NCBI GenBank assembly: GCA_002633005.1 | Contig: NMRA01000373.1 | Coordinates: 126,001 to 190,000 of the forward strand | DNA length: 64,000 nt | Reading direction: 5' to 3' | Source of the DNA: Phoronis australis | Taxonomy: Eukaryota > Phoronida > Phoronidae | Shown: in pieces, positions 1 to 12,800 of the stretch | Layout of the letters: every line of letters begins with the position of its first letter | Numbering within the stretch: the first letter of the stretch is position 1 | Program-made: the position numbers and the translations under genes | Notes under the pieces: generated by a model | Told to the model about the DNA's origin: nothing | The model's database searches: none | The model's input: only the letters and a program-made list of their open reading frames with translations

Positions 1-119
1 AAGAATTTCGCGCCAATTTCTTTTCATATAGTCTGACTGTGAGAGTAGTCGATTCAGTCATTGTTTTACCTCGGTTGTGATAAGTTCGGTCGTCGTTTGC
101 TTTTGCTTACAAGTCAATC

Positions 120-931
120 AACATGCCACGCTGTTGCTGCGTACTTGGTTGTACTCATTATCGTCTCACGTACAGGGGAAGAACTGTCCCACTTGCCCGA
201 GTGTCCCGCGACACACTCCCACTGGAGTGTGATCTGAGCACCCAAACTGCTTACATCCCGCCGTGTGACTCCCTCGTCACACACCTGGCACCTTCCACAT
301 AGCTCCAATACAAGTCCACAATAAACTTATCAAACTTAGGCTCACCGATCTGTTCATTGGATGACGAACTGTCCTCTTCACTTAGTGTCGAACTGTGCCT
401 GTATTCACTCCCACTACTCAACATCGCTGCAGGGCTGCTTGCAGGCTCTGCCAGGGCTAGACTGGACAACAACACAGGGCGAATCACTGCTGGTTCCCGG
501 AATTGCACGCAATGGGGGTACGTTCGGAGGCACGGGTGACAGTAGATGAAGTGCCTTCAGTCATTGTATATAGTGGCCACAGCTCGCGAGGCTTCTCGCT
601 TCAAAAACGCACTTATCGGGGTTGGCGACGGGGCACTGCCGGGAATCAACAGCGACGGTATGGTACCCTTCTTCAGGCGTTGTTTCGCAGGGACCTTCAT
701 CAATTCAGCGTACATATCTCTGTCATAATCTGACTGCAGAAAATGCTTGCCACACACTCGGTAACCCTCCACTGCTTTGTACGTTGCCTGGACGGATAGC
801 GCTGCGTTCTTCACATGGACGAGCTAGCTAAGTACGGCGAAATGTGTCATCCTTCGGAATGCGACGCAAGGTATCCAAAGCGCGTGTGAGACGATAATGA
901 GTACATCCCGGCACGCAGCAACAGCGTGGCA
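120..931 (-). pseudogene. THAP-domain protein of the foldback element, broken
   Basis: Minus strand from the ATG near 929. MPRCCCVPGCTHY opens the C2CH zinc finger, RRIPKDDTFRRT follows, then an in-frame TAG where a Trp is expected and a frame change. The THAP C-half resumes at 814 (YRVCGKHFLQSDYD, then RLKKGTIPSLLIPG). Another stop falls at about 557. An acidic linker (STLSEEDSSSSNEQ) and a second Cys/His module (CQVCDEG ... CVAGHSGKWDSS) follow in yet another frame, reaching the opposite inverted repeat. At least one stop and two frame changes show it is dead. THAP binds DNA in related transposases. Confidence 0.75.
123..302 (+). pseudogene. Duplicate THAP first-exon start in the left inverted repeat
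   Basis: Plus-strand ATG at 123 opens MPRCCCVLGCTHYRLTYRG, the mirror copy of the THAP start in the right arm. After about 17 codons it leaves the repeat and runs through unrelated sequence to TAG at 300-302. It is a by-product of the inverted duplication, not a gene. Confidence 0.6.
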
Positions 932-1348
932 TGTTGACTGACTTGTAAACAAAAGCAAACGACGACCGAACTTATCACAACCGAGGTGGAACAATGACTG
1001 ACTCGACAGCTCTCACAGTCAGACTATAATGAGTAGAAATTGGCGCGAAACTCTTGCTTCCCAAAGCGTCACTTCCGGAGTAGAGGACGAGAAATTAATC
1101 AAATTACGAAAACCTGTATTTAGTGAAAAATGTGTCTGGGATAATCAACGAACCTTACTTTTGCTTAAAGTGACATGAAAAAAGGTTGCCTTCGCCTTTA
1201 ACTACTGCAGTAATATAGAAGTACAGGAACTAGTGCATCGGTGTTGTGTTGTGATAGCTGTAACCAAAGTCACTTTCATAAAGTGTGCTGTCCTGTCTAT
1301 CATTGCACATGCAACGCACTGGTGTACGTATAAGCAATAAGAGGACAC

Positions 1349-1597
1349 GTGAATCGAGTATACTTTATTGAAACGCTTAATTTGAACAACATCTTGGATG
1401 CATGTGATCATTTGTATAATGAAGTGAGAAGCGATTTAATACAGCAGCACAAGTTTTTCAATTCTCGTTTGCCATTAGATGAGCTGCCAACTGCATTTGA
1501 AGTAATCAATGTTATTTCTAGAATGCAAGCATTGTCTAAAGTAACTGGACCCTTGCAGCATGATTTTCCTGAGAATGTCAGAGTGTGCCAGAGTTGA
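1349..1597 (+). CDS. Unrecognised open fragment, possibly transposon-derived
   Basis: An 82-codon open frame opening at GTG 1349 (first ATG-like context uncertain), with ordinary protein composition: NILDACDHLYNEVRSDL, then LPLDELPTAFEVINVISRM. I recognise no family. It lies between the foldback element and the 3' end of the polycystin gene, and the sequence after its stop is AT-rich without further coding signal. It could be part of a mobile element or of a gene whose other exons lie outside. Confidence 0.3.
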   Translation: MNRVYFIETLNLNNILDACDHLYNEVRSDLIQQHKFFNSRLPLDELPTAFEVINVISRMQALSKVTGPLQHDFPENVRVCQS

Positions 1598-1599
1598 AA

Positions 1600-3641
1600 A
1601 CTGCATTACGATGTCTTAACAACGATGCCAAGGTATTGCTGACAGGTGGTTATTGCATTGCGTTGTTTAGAGACTGCAATGGTTGTAAAGCATGTTTGAT
1701 TCTCACTCTAGGGATTGCAATGACTTGGTATCATCAAACTGCACTGCCATAGTATTGGCATTTAATAACTTGGGCAGTTTGACATGCAGAACACTTGCAC
1801 TATGCAACGGTTTAAATCTTCGATCCTCAACCCAGTATGAGCTAACTTGTGGTCTTGCTGTTTGATGTGAAATTTTGGAGGATTTATTATCTCAGAACAG
1901 TGTCCCTCAGAGAACATTTTGATTATTCACCAATATTTTCTTATAAGTTAGTTCATTATTTTATGATAAAATTCTGATTGTGTATTCTGTGACTCTTTTA
2001 ACACAATCACACAAAAGCGAGGCTTTTATCTGTCCCCATTTCATTTACAACTGTCTGGGGGCACATTCCGTTGACACAAGAGGCTGTCCCCATTTGACAA
2101 TTGCTACTGTCTGACGGACATTCCGTTGACACAAAATGCTCGTGTTGAGAAAATTTTGCTCATGGAAGAGAAATTGTATCCCATAATTCAACATTCGAAC
2201 CTCACCGACCAATCACTTGCATGGCTACCACTTTGCATTATGTGAACTGAAAAATGTTCCGAGATTCCTTCCGAAACACTTGCTTTCCACTCACGTGATT
2301 TTGTTTTGTCTTGTATGACTGTCAAAATTGCGAAAAACTTGCTCTAGGCAACGCATCCCTGGTGTTGGCAAATAAAACTAAAATCAATGGATGCATCACA
2401 ACATGTACTTTATTAAACACCTGTAGGAATAACATGAAAACAATGCACAACAAATTGGTACAAGTGGAAAATTTTACAAAAATACATATCACAGTTGAAA
2501 GAAAAATTTTTTTCTAAAAACTATAAACATGAATTAGGAATTACTGAGCAGGATCAACCATTGTCATTAATAAATTCTGTCAATTTTTCATAGTTGTTAC
2601 TGATAAAACAGAACAAACTAAGGGTATAGCAGCTTTACTTGCCGTCACAATTAACCACTTCCTTGATTATTGTAATTTTGACCAGAAAATGTAAGTGAAT
2701 TTTTAAGCAAGGTAGGAATGTTCTCCAGGTCTTGAACATCAACTTGAAATTTTCTGTCAAATCCCAATTGAATCTGAACCAAAGCGTCAGATATCAATAC
2801 CCTCACACAACAGCGAGCCAGTAAATCTTGCAATACCAGAGTGAAAAATGTTCAACATTCACGACTAAACTAGAACCATGCACAGTTGTGCTTTCCAAGA
2901 AACAAAACAATTATTAAAATTATTAAACCATTAACTTTTTGCTAGAAAACCGAACAAATCGAAAATTTGTTTGAAATATGCACTCCCAACATTTTAAATT
3001 TTTGGCAGCTGAGAAGCACATGGAAAGTTAAATTGTGGCACAATAGGTGTATCTTTGACTAGATAGAAATGACCATTAGCATTGCAATAAGTATCCATCC
3101 TGTTTGTTAAACCTTCGTTTATTCCAGTTTCCTCATGAATGTTTAAGTGATTAAAAGCCACCTGACCTAAAATAAAAAAACGTGGCACTGAGAATGTGGT
3201 ATTCTGAGGAGAATAAGTAATTTCCTGTACTCAAGAGTGTTTCATTTTCTACAACACAACTACTATTGTGTACAGTGCAGTTAACAAATATTTTGAAAAA
3301 TGGGCAAAGAGGCGACACCCGGATGTCTAGTGGATGGCAAAGAGCGACCAGCTGCCCTCCAAAATTGAATAATTGCCGTCTAGACACCCACGCATTCCGC
3401 ATTCGACAGTGTGAACTGTATGTTAATAACTTAGTGAATATTAACTTCACGCCACGATACAAAAGTTGAAACCGAAATTGATACAATATCAAACAATGTA
3501 TGTTATACCACTTTCTTAAAGTTTGAGTTTCTGTAATTGAAAATCTATACAGACTATTGCAGTGGTGAAAATATACAGTCTAAACAAGCGACATGAAAAA
3601 ATCAAGCTGCTACTCCCTGCAAAAGCATAACTTTGAAATTT
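1600..3641. other. Region 3' of the polycystin stop, likely 3' UTR plus intergenic
   Basis: No coding frame is supported. On the minus strand downstream of the stop at 3642, AATAAA-type polyadenylation signals read at 3118-3123 and 2409-2414 (TTTATT on the plus strand). The 3' UTR probably ends in this interval. Confidence 0.45.
2031..2138. repeat. Two-copy imperfect tandem repeat, about 55 bp
   Basis: CTGTCCCCATTT, then ACTGTCTG and CACATTCCGTTGACACAA, occurs at about 2031-2082 and again at 2086-2138 with substitutions. Confidence 0.7.
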
Positions 3642-3844
3642 CTACAATCTAAGTGTTTTTTTCTTGAAGCCACTGCGCATATGAAGTGCTTGTTCCAACA
3701 TCAGGTCGTTTTTGGTCTGCTGACTACCACGAGAGGGCGCTGCGCCAGGTCTATTGAACACGAAGTAGTCCGTTAATTTGTCCAGCAGAGTGTCCACTTT
3801 GTCCTTGAACTCGTCACACTTCTGATACGTGTCCTGCTCTCCAG
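3642..3844 (-). CDS. Polycystin exon 42, C-terminal tail with likely coiled coil, stop
   Basis: Residues 3731-3797. CDEFKDKVDTLLDKLTDYF has heptad-like spacing of V/L/L/L, as in the coiled coil by which PKD1 pairs with PKD2. NRPGAAPSRG and a basic end (SGFKKKTLRL) follow, then TAG. Acceptor GCATTTTGCAG. On the minus strand, AATAAA-type signals read at 3118-3123 and 2409-2414; which one is used cannot be told. Confidence 0.93.
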
Positions 3845-6800
3845 CTGCAAAATGCATGAAAGCACCACCTAGCGATCATTTCAATCTTTAATCGACAACA
3901 AATGTGACAGCTACTCAGGTGATAGGCAGTGTATGTGTGAGCCATTTACGAATTTTAGAATTGGTCAACCGCAATCAACTCACGTTTTTGTGAGTCCCTA
4001 ATGGCTTTGATGGTCTTGTTGGTAACAAAAACCGAATCCTCTCAAGGTAAGGTAAATCATGAAACCAATTTTATGAGCTGTGGTTTAATTCACTTTTTAT
4101 TTCTGGCAGCTTAACAATGGAGAACAAAATGCATACATACTGTCATGCCGGTTATGGCATGTAATGTTGTAATGAAAACACAATGATTGACTGACAAAGG
4201 CATACGATGTAAATTATTGAACTTCCGGCAAGGGGTACATCAAAAGATGGATCGGGCAGTAAACAGGAAGTAGCTATAAAATGTGGAGCGATATCATCAC
4301 ACATACAACAGGAAACTAAAATTTAGATTTAAAGTAAAGTTTCAAGTACTTACAATCATAGTAAACATGTTGCCTATCTTTGTGTAATGTCACCTTTTTC
4401 TGGCCACCAAATCCAATCATTTGCTTAAACCTGAAAATAGCAGGTATTGAACATATGTGTACCAAAGAATATTGTTTCCAGGGATGCATGGTCACTTGCA
4501 GGCCCAACATTTTGAGAACCATTTTTTTCTATTTAATAACAGGAAACCACTGGTTCACTAATAACATTTGATGAAATGGTGATAATTTGTGGCAAACCAG
4601 CAAGACTTTGACCAATTTTTGTGGTACTTGAGATACTGAAAACAACTGTACAGTGTTCTAGGAACGGGTTCACACGTGATACTAAAACTTACCTGCCAAA
4701 GATGAAATCCACTATCTCGTATTCATTGGACTGTTTCGACAGGTCATGCTTCACCGAGCTGAACGACTCATTGATCATACTCAGCATGAGATTGATGAGT
4801 ATGAAAGACATCAACACGGTGTAACCCACAAAGAACGCACGACCCAGCACGGGATAAGACAACAACATACCTTCCAGGTGGAACTTGTCTGTAATGAATG
4901 GTAGAACAACAATTTACACAGTTCTGTACAAGACGGAAGTAATCAGACAAAATACTGTTTTCCCGTCACTTTCCCTACTACATTCACTGCCCCTCCGCGC
5001 AGACTGTTACTACAACTCACTCATCAGCAACACTCCACCCCCCTTTTCCCCCACTTTCACTGCACCTCCCCCGGGCTGCTACTACAACTCACTCATCAGC
5101 AACACTCCGCTCCCCCTTTTCCCCAAATTCACTGCACCTCCCCCGGGTTGCTACTACAACTCACTCATCAGCAACACTCCACTCCCCTTTTCCCCCACAT
5201 TCACTGCACCTCCCCCGGGCTGTTACCACAACTCAATCATCAAGCAGCACTCTCTATCTTTCTCCACTACATTCACTGTCCTTCTCCCATGGCTGTTACT
5301 ACAACTGACTTACTCATCTCAGCAACAACGCCCTCTTTCCCCACAACATTCACTACCCCTCCCCCAGATTGTTATTGCAACTCACTCAGTAACATCACCA
5401 ACAGTGTCTCGACGGCTGTAATGAAAGAGTGGAACTCAAACAGGAGACTGCTGAAGCATAGGTAAGCCAGCTGGGCGTAAGCGAGCAAGAAGATGCTGAA
5501 GACTATCATGTAGTTGGAGATGGGTCCCAGAGCCGTGCGTAGTGTCAGACTGAGCATGGACATCTTCTTGTTGAAGCGCAGAAGCTTGAGCAGTTTGACG
5601 GTCGTCACGAAGATGATAAATGCAAGGAAATAGTTGTAGAGCTGGAACAGGCAGATGTTATTTGGAAAGGTGTTGGACAACAGAGAGATTATGGGCGACT
5701 AAAAATTTGCTAGGTGACGACAGTTAAAACTGCTCCGTTTCTGGCGGACTAAAAACAAAATCGAAATGGGACTTTTACCCTAATAAAATCAGCCTCGTAC
5801 TATTCCTTACCACGACAGGATTCTATTTTCGTTACCTACTCGAGTCACAGGCAATGCGTAAATGTTCAACATTTTCGAATTCCCAACTCAAGGGTTGGCC
5901 AACCCCAAAAAACTTCGACAATTGAGAATTTGAAAATGGCCGTCACTCACTGGCCAGTTGAGACTTGAGTTGAACTTGGTATATGTAAATAGAATGTCCT
6001 GCATGGCAACAAGGAATAGTATGAGATTTTATGAGAGTCAAAGACCTAATTCAATAAACAGAGAGATAATGCAGCTTTAAACAAGGGTGCAAGTGATAGA
6101 AACGCATGAATTCAGATAGTCTCGTGATGGCCTGCAAACACACCCCTGCCGATGAATTACTTTTTGCTCTCAATCAGTTCCATTGTTGAAAACGGGGACC
6201 TTTTGCAACCGCCTAGTGAATTTCAAGTCGCCCATTACATAGTTTGTGCTGTAGAAATGCAAATAAAAAAAATATAGATTAAATCATTGCTATCCTCCTA
6301 AAGTCGAGGAAATTGAAAGTAGCCAAAGCATGGCCATAAACCAGTCACCGACAGTCACCTACTCTGAGTTATGCTGACTTAAGTATAATGTTCAGAAAGT
6401 GAAAATTACTAATGGTAAAGAACTAAACCATTAGAGACTAAGCCCATTTCACACCACAATTTTACATCATCAATAGTTTTGTGCAAGTCCCACTATCGTC
6501 AAGAGGACTCAGGTGTGGAGTAATTCCTGTACAATGGCTTCACAGCAAATAAAACACTGGCTAATTGTGAATTGATATATCATGGACTAACACTGGTGAT
6601 TTTCTGAACTGTTTAACTTCTGAAATTGAATTCCACGTACTGAAAAGTTAATAAAGTCGCATAATTTTTTACCCAACGATAAAAAATTGGCCAAAATGGA
6701 TGCATTAGGCTTCATTTCTTTGGCATCTGTCATGTATTTTTTTCCATGCCCATCTTGCAGTCCTATATAGTTCTTCAGCTTATGTCATAATAAATGACAT

Positions 6801-9800
6801 TATTCTCAATCCTCATCTTGTTGTACTCTGCAACATAGCTCGATAAACAGTTGAAACTGGGAGTAATATGATTTCAGTAGTCCTAGGTTATAGTAACTCT
6901 TTGAACAGTGGTAGAATAATCATGGCTTTACAGTCATGATGCCAGGCGAAAGAACATGGTAAGGCTTAACAATGGACAAAATTGATATCTGCATGTCTTG
7001 AATAAAGCCTCAATTTAGACACCGGTGTCATCTGGAGATAAAACGAAATGCAAGGTGTTTGAAATCAGTTATTCAGAGCCAGTTACTCTCAGTTATGCTG
7101 ACTTAGTAGTGTTCAAACAAAGAAATATGCTTTGATGACGACCTATAGTTGATTTAAGGTGATGTAGGACCTTATCGACAAGTCAGGTTATTTATCAAAT
7201 ATTTACAAAACTAAAGATTTTAACTGTCAGTAAAAGTACACATTCTGAAAGTTAATTTTTTACTTTATACCAATAAGCCATTACTGGGGTCATATGACTG
7301 TGTGTTTTAAGTAATATTTTTGCCTGATGCAACTTACTTTCTTGAGAGACTACTTATTACATGCAAAAGTGGAACAGTTTCAATTCTTATATCATTAGTA
7401 CAGTTTCATATGAATCAGATCAGCCATTGTCCAAGATATGATGTTACATAGACAAATTAGGACAATTTTCTAGGGTCTTTTAAACCAACTAAAATTAATT
7501 AAACTAGCTTTTTAATACTCCATGATTACCTCATCCCACAAAACAGCATACTGAAAGTTCCCAAAGGCTTCCTTGTTCTTACGGTACCTAGCTGATGTTC
7601 GCATAGCTGCCACGATTCTGACAATGAAGAGACTGAATGTGATCATGGTCAGACACACTTGAATCAATTCCACAATATTCCACGACTCCTGGAAAGAAGA
7701 TCAAGGACAATGAATTAAAAACTAGGTCACTGCCCCAGCTATGCAATGCAATACACGCAAACATAGTAAAACGAAATAATTTTGGCCATCGTGACAGTTA
7801 ATGACTCATCATGACATGTCTTTAAGTGTCTACTCCAAAGGTGAATTTCAATTGCACCCAGTGGTCATGACAGCGACTCCACCCACACTGAAGGGGGCTT
7901 GGATTAATTTCCTCTTTTTTGGTTTCAATTTCCTCTTTTTTGGTTTCAATTTCCTTAGTTGATTTCCACTTTCCTAGCTCTTCTTTTGTCTTTTTTATCA
8001 TTATTTGCACTTTATTCCTGCAAAAACGTTTATTTCAGTTATTAAGTTTCACAATGCAAAAAATATTTTTATCACAAAAGCCTGTTTATTTGTGGAACGA
8101 TACATCATCAGGATAATTTTCCTTTTTCTTGTCACTGGTAATTCCAAACCCTGCCTCAGTTATTATGATGAGCAATATGTCTGCCCTTATATATAGCACA
8201 GTGCCACTCCCTTTCTAAACTGAGTATTTACCCACAATGCAACACATGTGAAAAGCACTTGATGTCTGACTTTCTTCACATGCAAATGCATTAACCGTAG
8301 TCATTATCTCATTATCTCGTATCTCAACATAATTTGTCATTGTTATACAGAAAAAACTTTGTTGTTTCTCACCTTCCTCACAGGTTAACGCGACACCTCA
8401 AGGTGAGGTCGACCATATAAGAGGCGATGTGGATGGAGACCGATTAAGACGATAAAAAAGACTAATTAAATCGGCTGGCATTCTCCTTTCATCAGAACTC
8501 AGATTGCCCAAAAACAGCATATCAAGCAACACGCAGAGCTGTCTCAGCATGAAGTGTGATAATAGTGAAGAAGGAATTAAAATACGTCATCAGTCAACAG
8601 CATGGAAAGATCATAAAAATGCACCTTAAAATATTCTCTCTTCATATTCTTCATCTTCTTAATTTCCAGCACTGTGAAGTAGAGTATGGTTAACCCCGTG
8701 ATGATCTCGATGGCCATTACAAAGAACATATAGCTGCCTACGTAGCGATCAAGACGCATGACGTGGAAGTGCGGGTAAACTGTGGTACCTGAGAAATACC
8801 GGTACAAGTTAGAGCAAAACGGTCTGTTTATTACGTAATTGAACAGTAAACATAGCCAGTGTAAATCATAGCACAATTTGCTTTAAATTGCTATAATTCA
8901 ATATCTACTAATGCCATGACAGGGGGAAACCCAAGCCATATTCATTACAAATATTTCATAATGATATCCAATTTACTAACCGTTGTTCAACTGAACAAAC
9001 ATGACAGTCACAAATTCTTAGTGTTTTGGCCAACACAGGTTGCTAAATACGTAACGGTTTTAACAACAGACAGTCAAAAGCGACGAAAGAACAGCTACAG
9101 TACTCTTATACCATTGAGTTTGCAACCCACCACTTCAATTTGTTCCACACTCAGTCAACTTTCAATTATGACAAGTGCAGCCCTCCGACCAGCCACTGAA
9201 AGAAAAAAATTACCTCCTCCATTGGAGAATTCAACCAAAATCATGGAGACACCATGGAGATTCAGGTTTCCATTGTATATGACAAACTCTACAAACACAG
9301 CTCGCGTATGCAAATCCAGCCAGCTGGAGTTACGTAACCCTCTCAAAATGTCCATTGAAGCAGAGAGATCGGCCCCCAACTCAGCAACATATCCCCCACC
9401 TCCGTAGTATGCCAGTAGCCCGGGAAAGGGGTAGCCATCTAGGCGAGTGGCACTCTGAAACTGCCACCCAGTTGCCGTGGTGTTAGAAGACAAGCCTAAA
9501 GAAAAATATGACCAATGAATATAAAGTACATGATAGACATTACTTCAAACAGTTAAGCCAATTCCTCATGCTATCTTTGTATCAGGCCAATAGACAGAAA
9601 CAATTCAGATGCCCACGTCTAAGTGACATCTTGTTTGATCCCTAGGGAGCCTGACCAAAATGCTTAGATTAACATAACCAAGACATGACTCTTGCAACAC
9701 AATAACTGCAGATGCTACAATCTGTTATGTTTTCTTTAAGTATGAATGTTACGTTAGGGCTTGTTTGCACCGCTCATACAGACCCTATCAAGAACAAAGC

Positions 9801-12800
9801 AAGTTACAGAGAGCATGTACAAAAATAACCCGGCTAGTAACCACATCAGTTCAACAATACCATAAGTGTCACTTGTGGGAACAAAAACTTACCAGATCTC
9901 TTGAAACTCATCTCATTTGGTTTTATACTAAATACATAAAGTCCAACCAATAAGCATGCTAAGGTTACGTGGGAACTTATCGACAAGTCTAACATACATT
10001 TAGCCAAATTTCTACAAACTGCAGAATTTAACTCAGCAAAAGTATTTATTTTCTGAAAGCAGCAATTCTGCAGCAATTGATTTTTTACTTTATACCCATC
10101 TGCCACCAATTAACTAATATGTGACCTTATTTTTTAAGAAAATTTAGCAAAATATAAACTTTAAGGTAAATAGATTTTGTAGCAAAAAGCAGAATCAATA
10201 AAATGACCACATTCCATATGGTGTAAAACATTCAAGATAAAATCTCAAAAACGCTTTTACAGTTTTCTAAACTGTCGTTTCACTTTTTTTCATAAACATC
10301 CTAAATCCTATTTTTAAAAGCCCCTTATGCAAAAGTGGAACATTTTTAGACACTTCCTAACAGCGTTTTGGAGAACAGAGTACAAAGCATAATAGAGGAA
10401 AGTTTCATGCTAATCCAACCAGCCATTTCTGATAGGAAATTTAGGTCAATTATAAAGCGTTTTTCCAACTCTGAAGAAAGAGGAAAGTTGAATTTGGGAT
10501 TTACGAATATCAAAAAAGTCATTTCACACATTTCTGCTAGTTATGAATACCTGAGGAGTTTACTTGCAACCACCCTGTTCCGTAAAGACTTGTGTCCTCG
10601 GTCACCAGGTCGTAACCTGAACGACACTCATTGACAATGTCAGACATCACATTTGGAACAATACACGAATCTACAAGATAAGAATAATTCTGTAAAAGTC
10701 ATCTCTGGTGTTAGGCAAATACATGACGATAATTTGAATTAAGAAGTTTCCCATTCTTTTATTTAAAAGAGCTCCAATTATGTAACTATTAACCAAGTTA
10801 CAACCAAAATACAATTGACTTATCGCCATGATTTTGAGTGACAGCTTAACTGACCAATCACAACCCAGCATTCTTGATACACCTTCATTTCCAAGCCACC
10901 ATTTTACCCAACAAACACCACGTTGCTGGGTAAAACTTATTGTTTGTTTGTCGACTTTTTGCAAGGGGGAGGAGCTTACGATAGGTCAATTAGAACAACT
11001 TACAGTACTATGCCTCATACTATGCAAATCGAGTGAAGTGACTATAGTAGGTCAAGTGTTGATGACTGTTGAAAGGCTGATGGCATCTTCAGAATGACAT
11101 CAATTGACAAACAGTAATTTATCCAACATTAAACTAGGTGCATACACCCTGAACAGTATTATTGATCATAATTGCAGAACATCTAGCTATTATCACTCTC
11201 TAAAGACAAAATATCATGAAACTGTACTTTTCAATATTCTGCTTGAAGTTCTTAGACGCAAAAGTTTTCAATTCACCATTCACAAACAATATGAAAGAGC
11301 ACTTACATTCTGATAAGGAAACACTTCAGCTGAGTATACTAGGCTATGTTTCATAAGTTGACTAACCTGAATCAATCCTTAGCTGCCTGAGTCTGGCCAC
11401 ACCCATTAAGTAGCCATTCTTGTCGGCAGTGAACTGCCCCTGAATTGTGTCGCCGTTGTAGTAAGTAGTTTGGTAAAGACCTGGCAACACCGTCAACTCC
11501 ATCCACTGCCAGAAGTTGTCAAAATTAGTCACCTGAAATGTAATATTGAGGTTACATAACACCTTATCGACTAATCTACCCATTCACCCAACTATCTATT
11601 CTACACAACTATAAATTTCAACTCAAAAATCTGCAATTTAACTAATAACTTTTATAACACAGCCCCAGAAATCACTTTCGCATTACATCCAGGTTCTCAT
11701 TCACTCCGTTGCACAGATTCACAAGTAAGACTGAGCTCAGAGGAATAGGAGACACCTTTGTACAATGGTCGAATGTCAACCAGTGAAGCCAAGATTTGAA
11801 CCCAAGTCTCCCAAGCGAGAGTCCGGAGCTCTGACTACTGAGCCACACTGTCTCCTTATTAACTAATAACTGAGCACCATGATAGTGGCACTGTGACTTA
11901 GTCATCCCCACGGGAATGTGTAGTAAATGGTTGAATTTTTCTGTCATGACATATTTTGTAGGTTGCCGTCTAACAGATTCTGAAGAGAAACGAGCCATTT
12001 TAAAACTGACTCAGTGACTGTACAAAATTGCATGAAACAATACCAGGTTCATTTAGGAAAACAACATTTTCTTCAAAGTCCCTTCCAAATGCAAATTTAA
12101 CAAGAGCAACGCGGAGCGTAGAAATGTACCCACGAATGCACCACAAACCGTGTGCTCCTAGAGTTGTTTATTTGTATAAAAAATGGCCACTAGATGGCGC
12201 TAAACATCCAATCCATCTGAAAACAGAACAAGAAAGCTATAATATTTACCAAATTTCATAATAATCTGTCAAGGAAAAAAATGAAATTGCCACAAGGGGG
12301 CAAAGCGTCCACTTGAAAGCTGTCATCGTCTATTGTTGGCTTCATATTAATACACTTAAGGAGAAATAGCTATGGGCGCAAAACAAAACTACCACTAGGA
12401 GGCGCCACAGTATTCCAAGTTGTCATCGTCAACTGTCCTCATGACACTGAGAACCTATACGCCAATTTTCAAAATCATTCTTGGAATGGTTTGGTTGATA
12501 GAGAGATGGATACTAAAAACAGATTCAAAAACAGTAAAAATGGCAACTAGGTGGCACAAAATACACCGAATCCATCTGAAAATGAATAGCGTCACCTCAC
12601 CAATAGATGTCTATATTCCAAATCCATTGAGGACCTTTGAGCATAGAGGTAAATGTTAAAAACTAAAATTGCCACCAGGGGGCACACTCATGGTAGTCAA
12701 ATCATTGTGAAAGTTGTCGCCGACCGTTGTCAACATCATATAAATAAACTTGCTAAGTTTAGTAAAGATCCTACAAACAGTTTAGGATATACAGCCATGG

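Larger units (their letters stand above)
1..1055. mobile_element. THAP-bearing foldback transposon remnant with about 172 bp inverted repeats
   Basis: Positions 1-172 and 883-1055 are inverted copies, differing by scattered substitutions and small indels. The outer end is AAGARTTTCGCGCCAATTTC on each side. Each arm also carries the first 15-16 codons of a THAP domain (MPRCCCV-GCTHYRLT) facing inward. The centre holds the rest of a dead minus-strand THAP gene. The left edge coincides with the window start, so a target duplication cannot be tested. THAP domains are typical of P-element-like transposases. Class assignment is inferred. Confidence 0.8.

Noticed and set aside
4885-5465. Long plus-strand open frames with PPP/YYNSL repeats
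   Set aside because: They only reflect the tandem array lacking stops on that strand.
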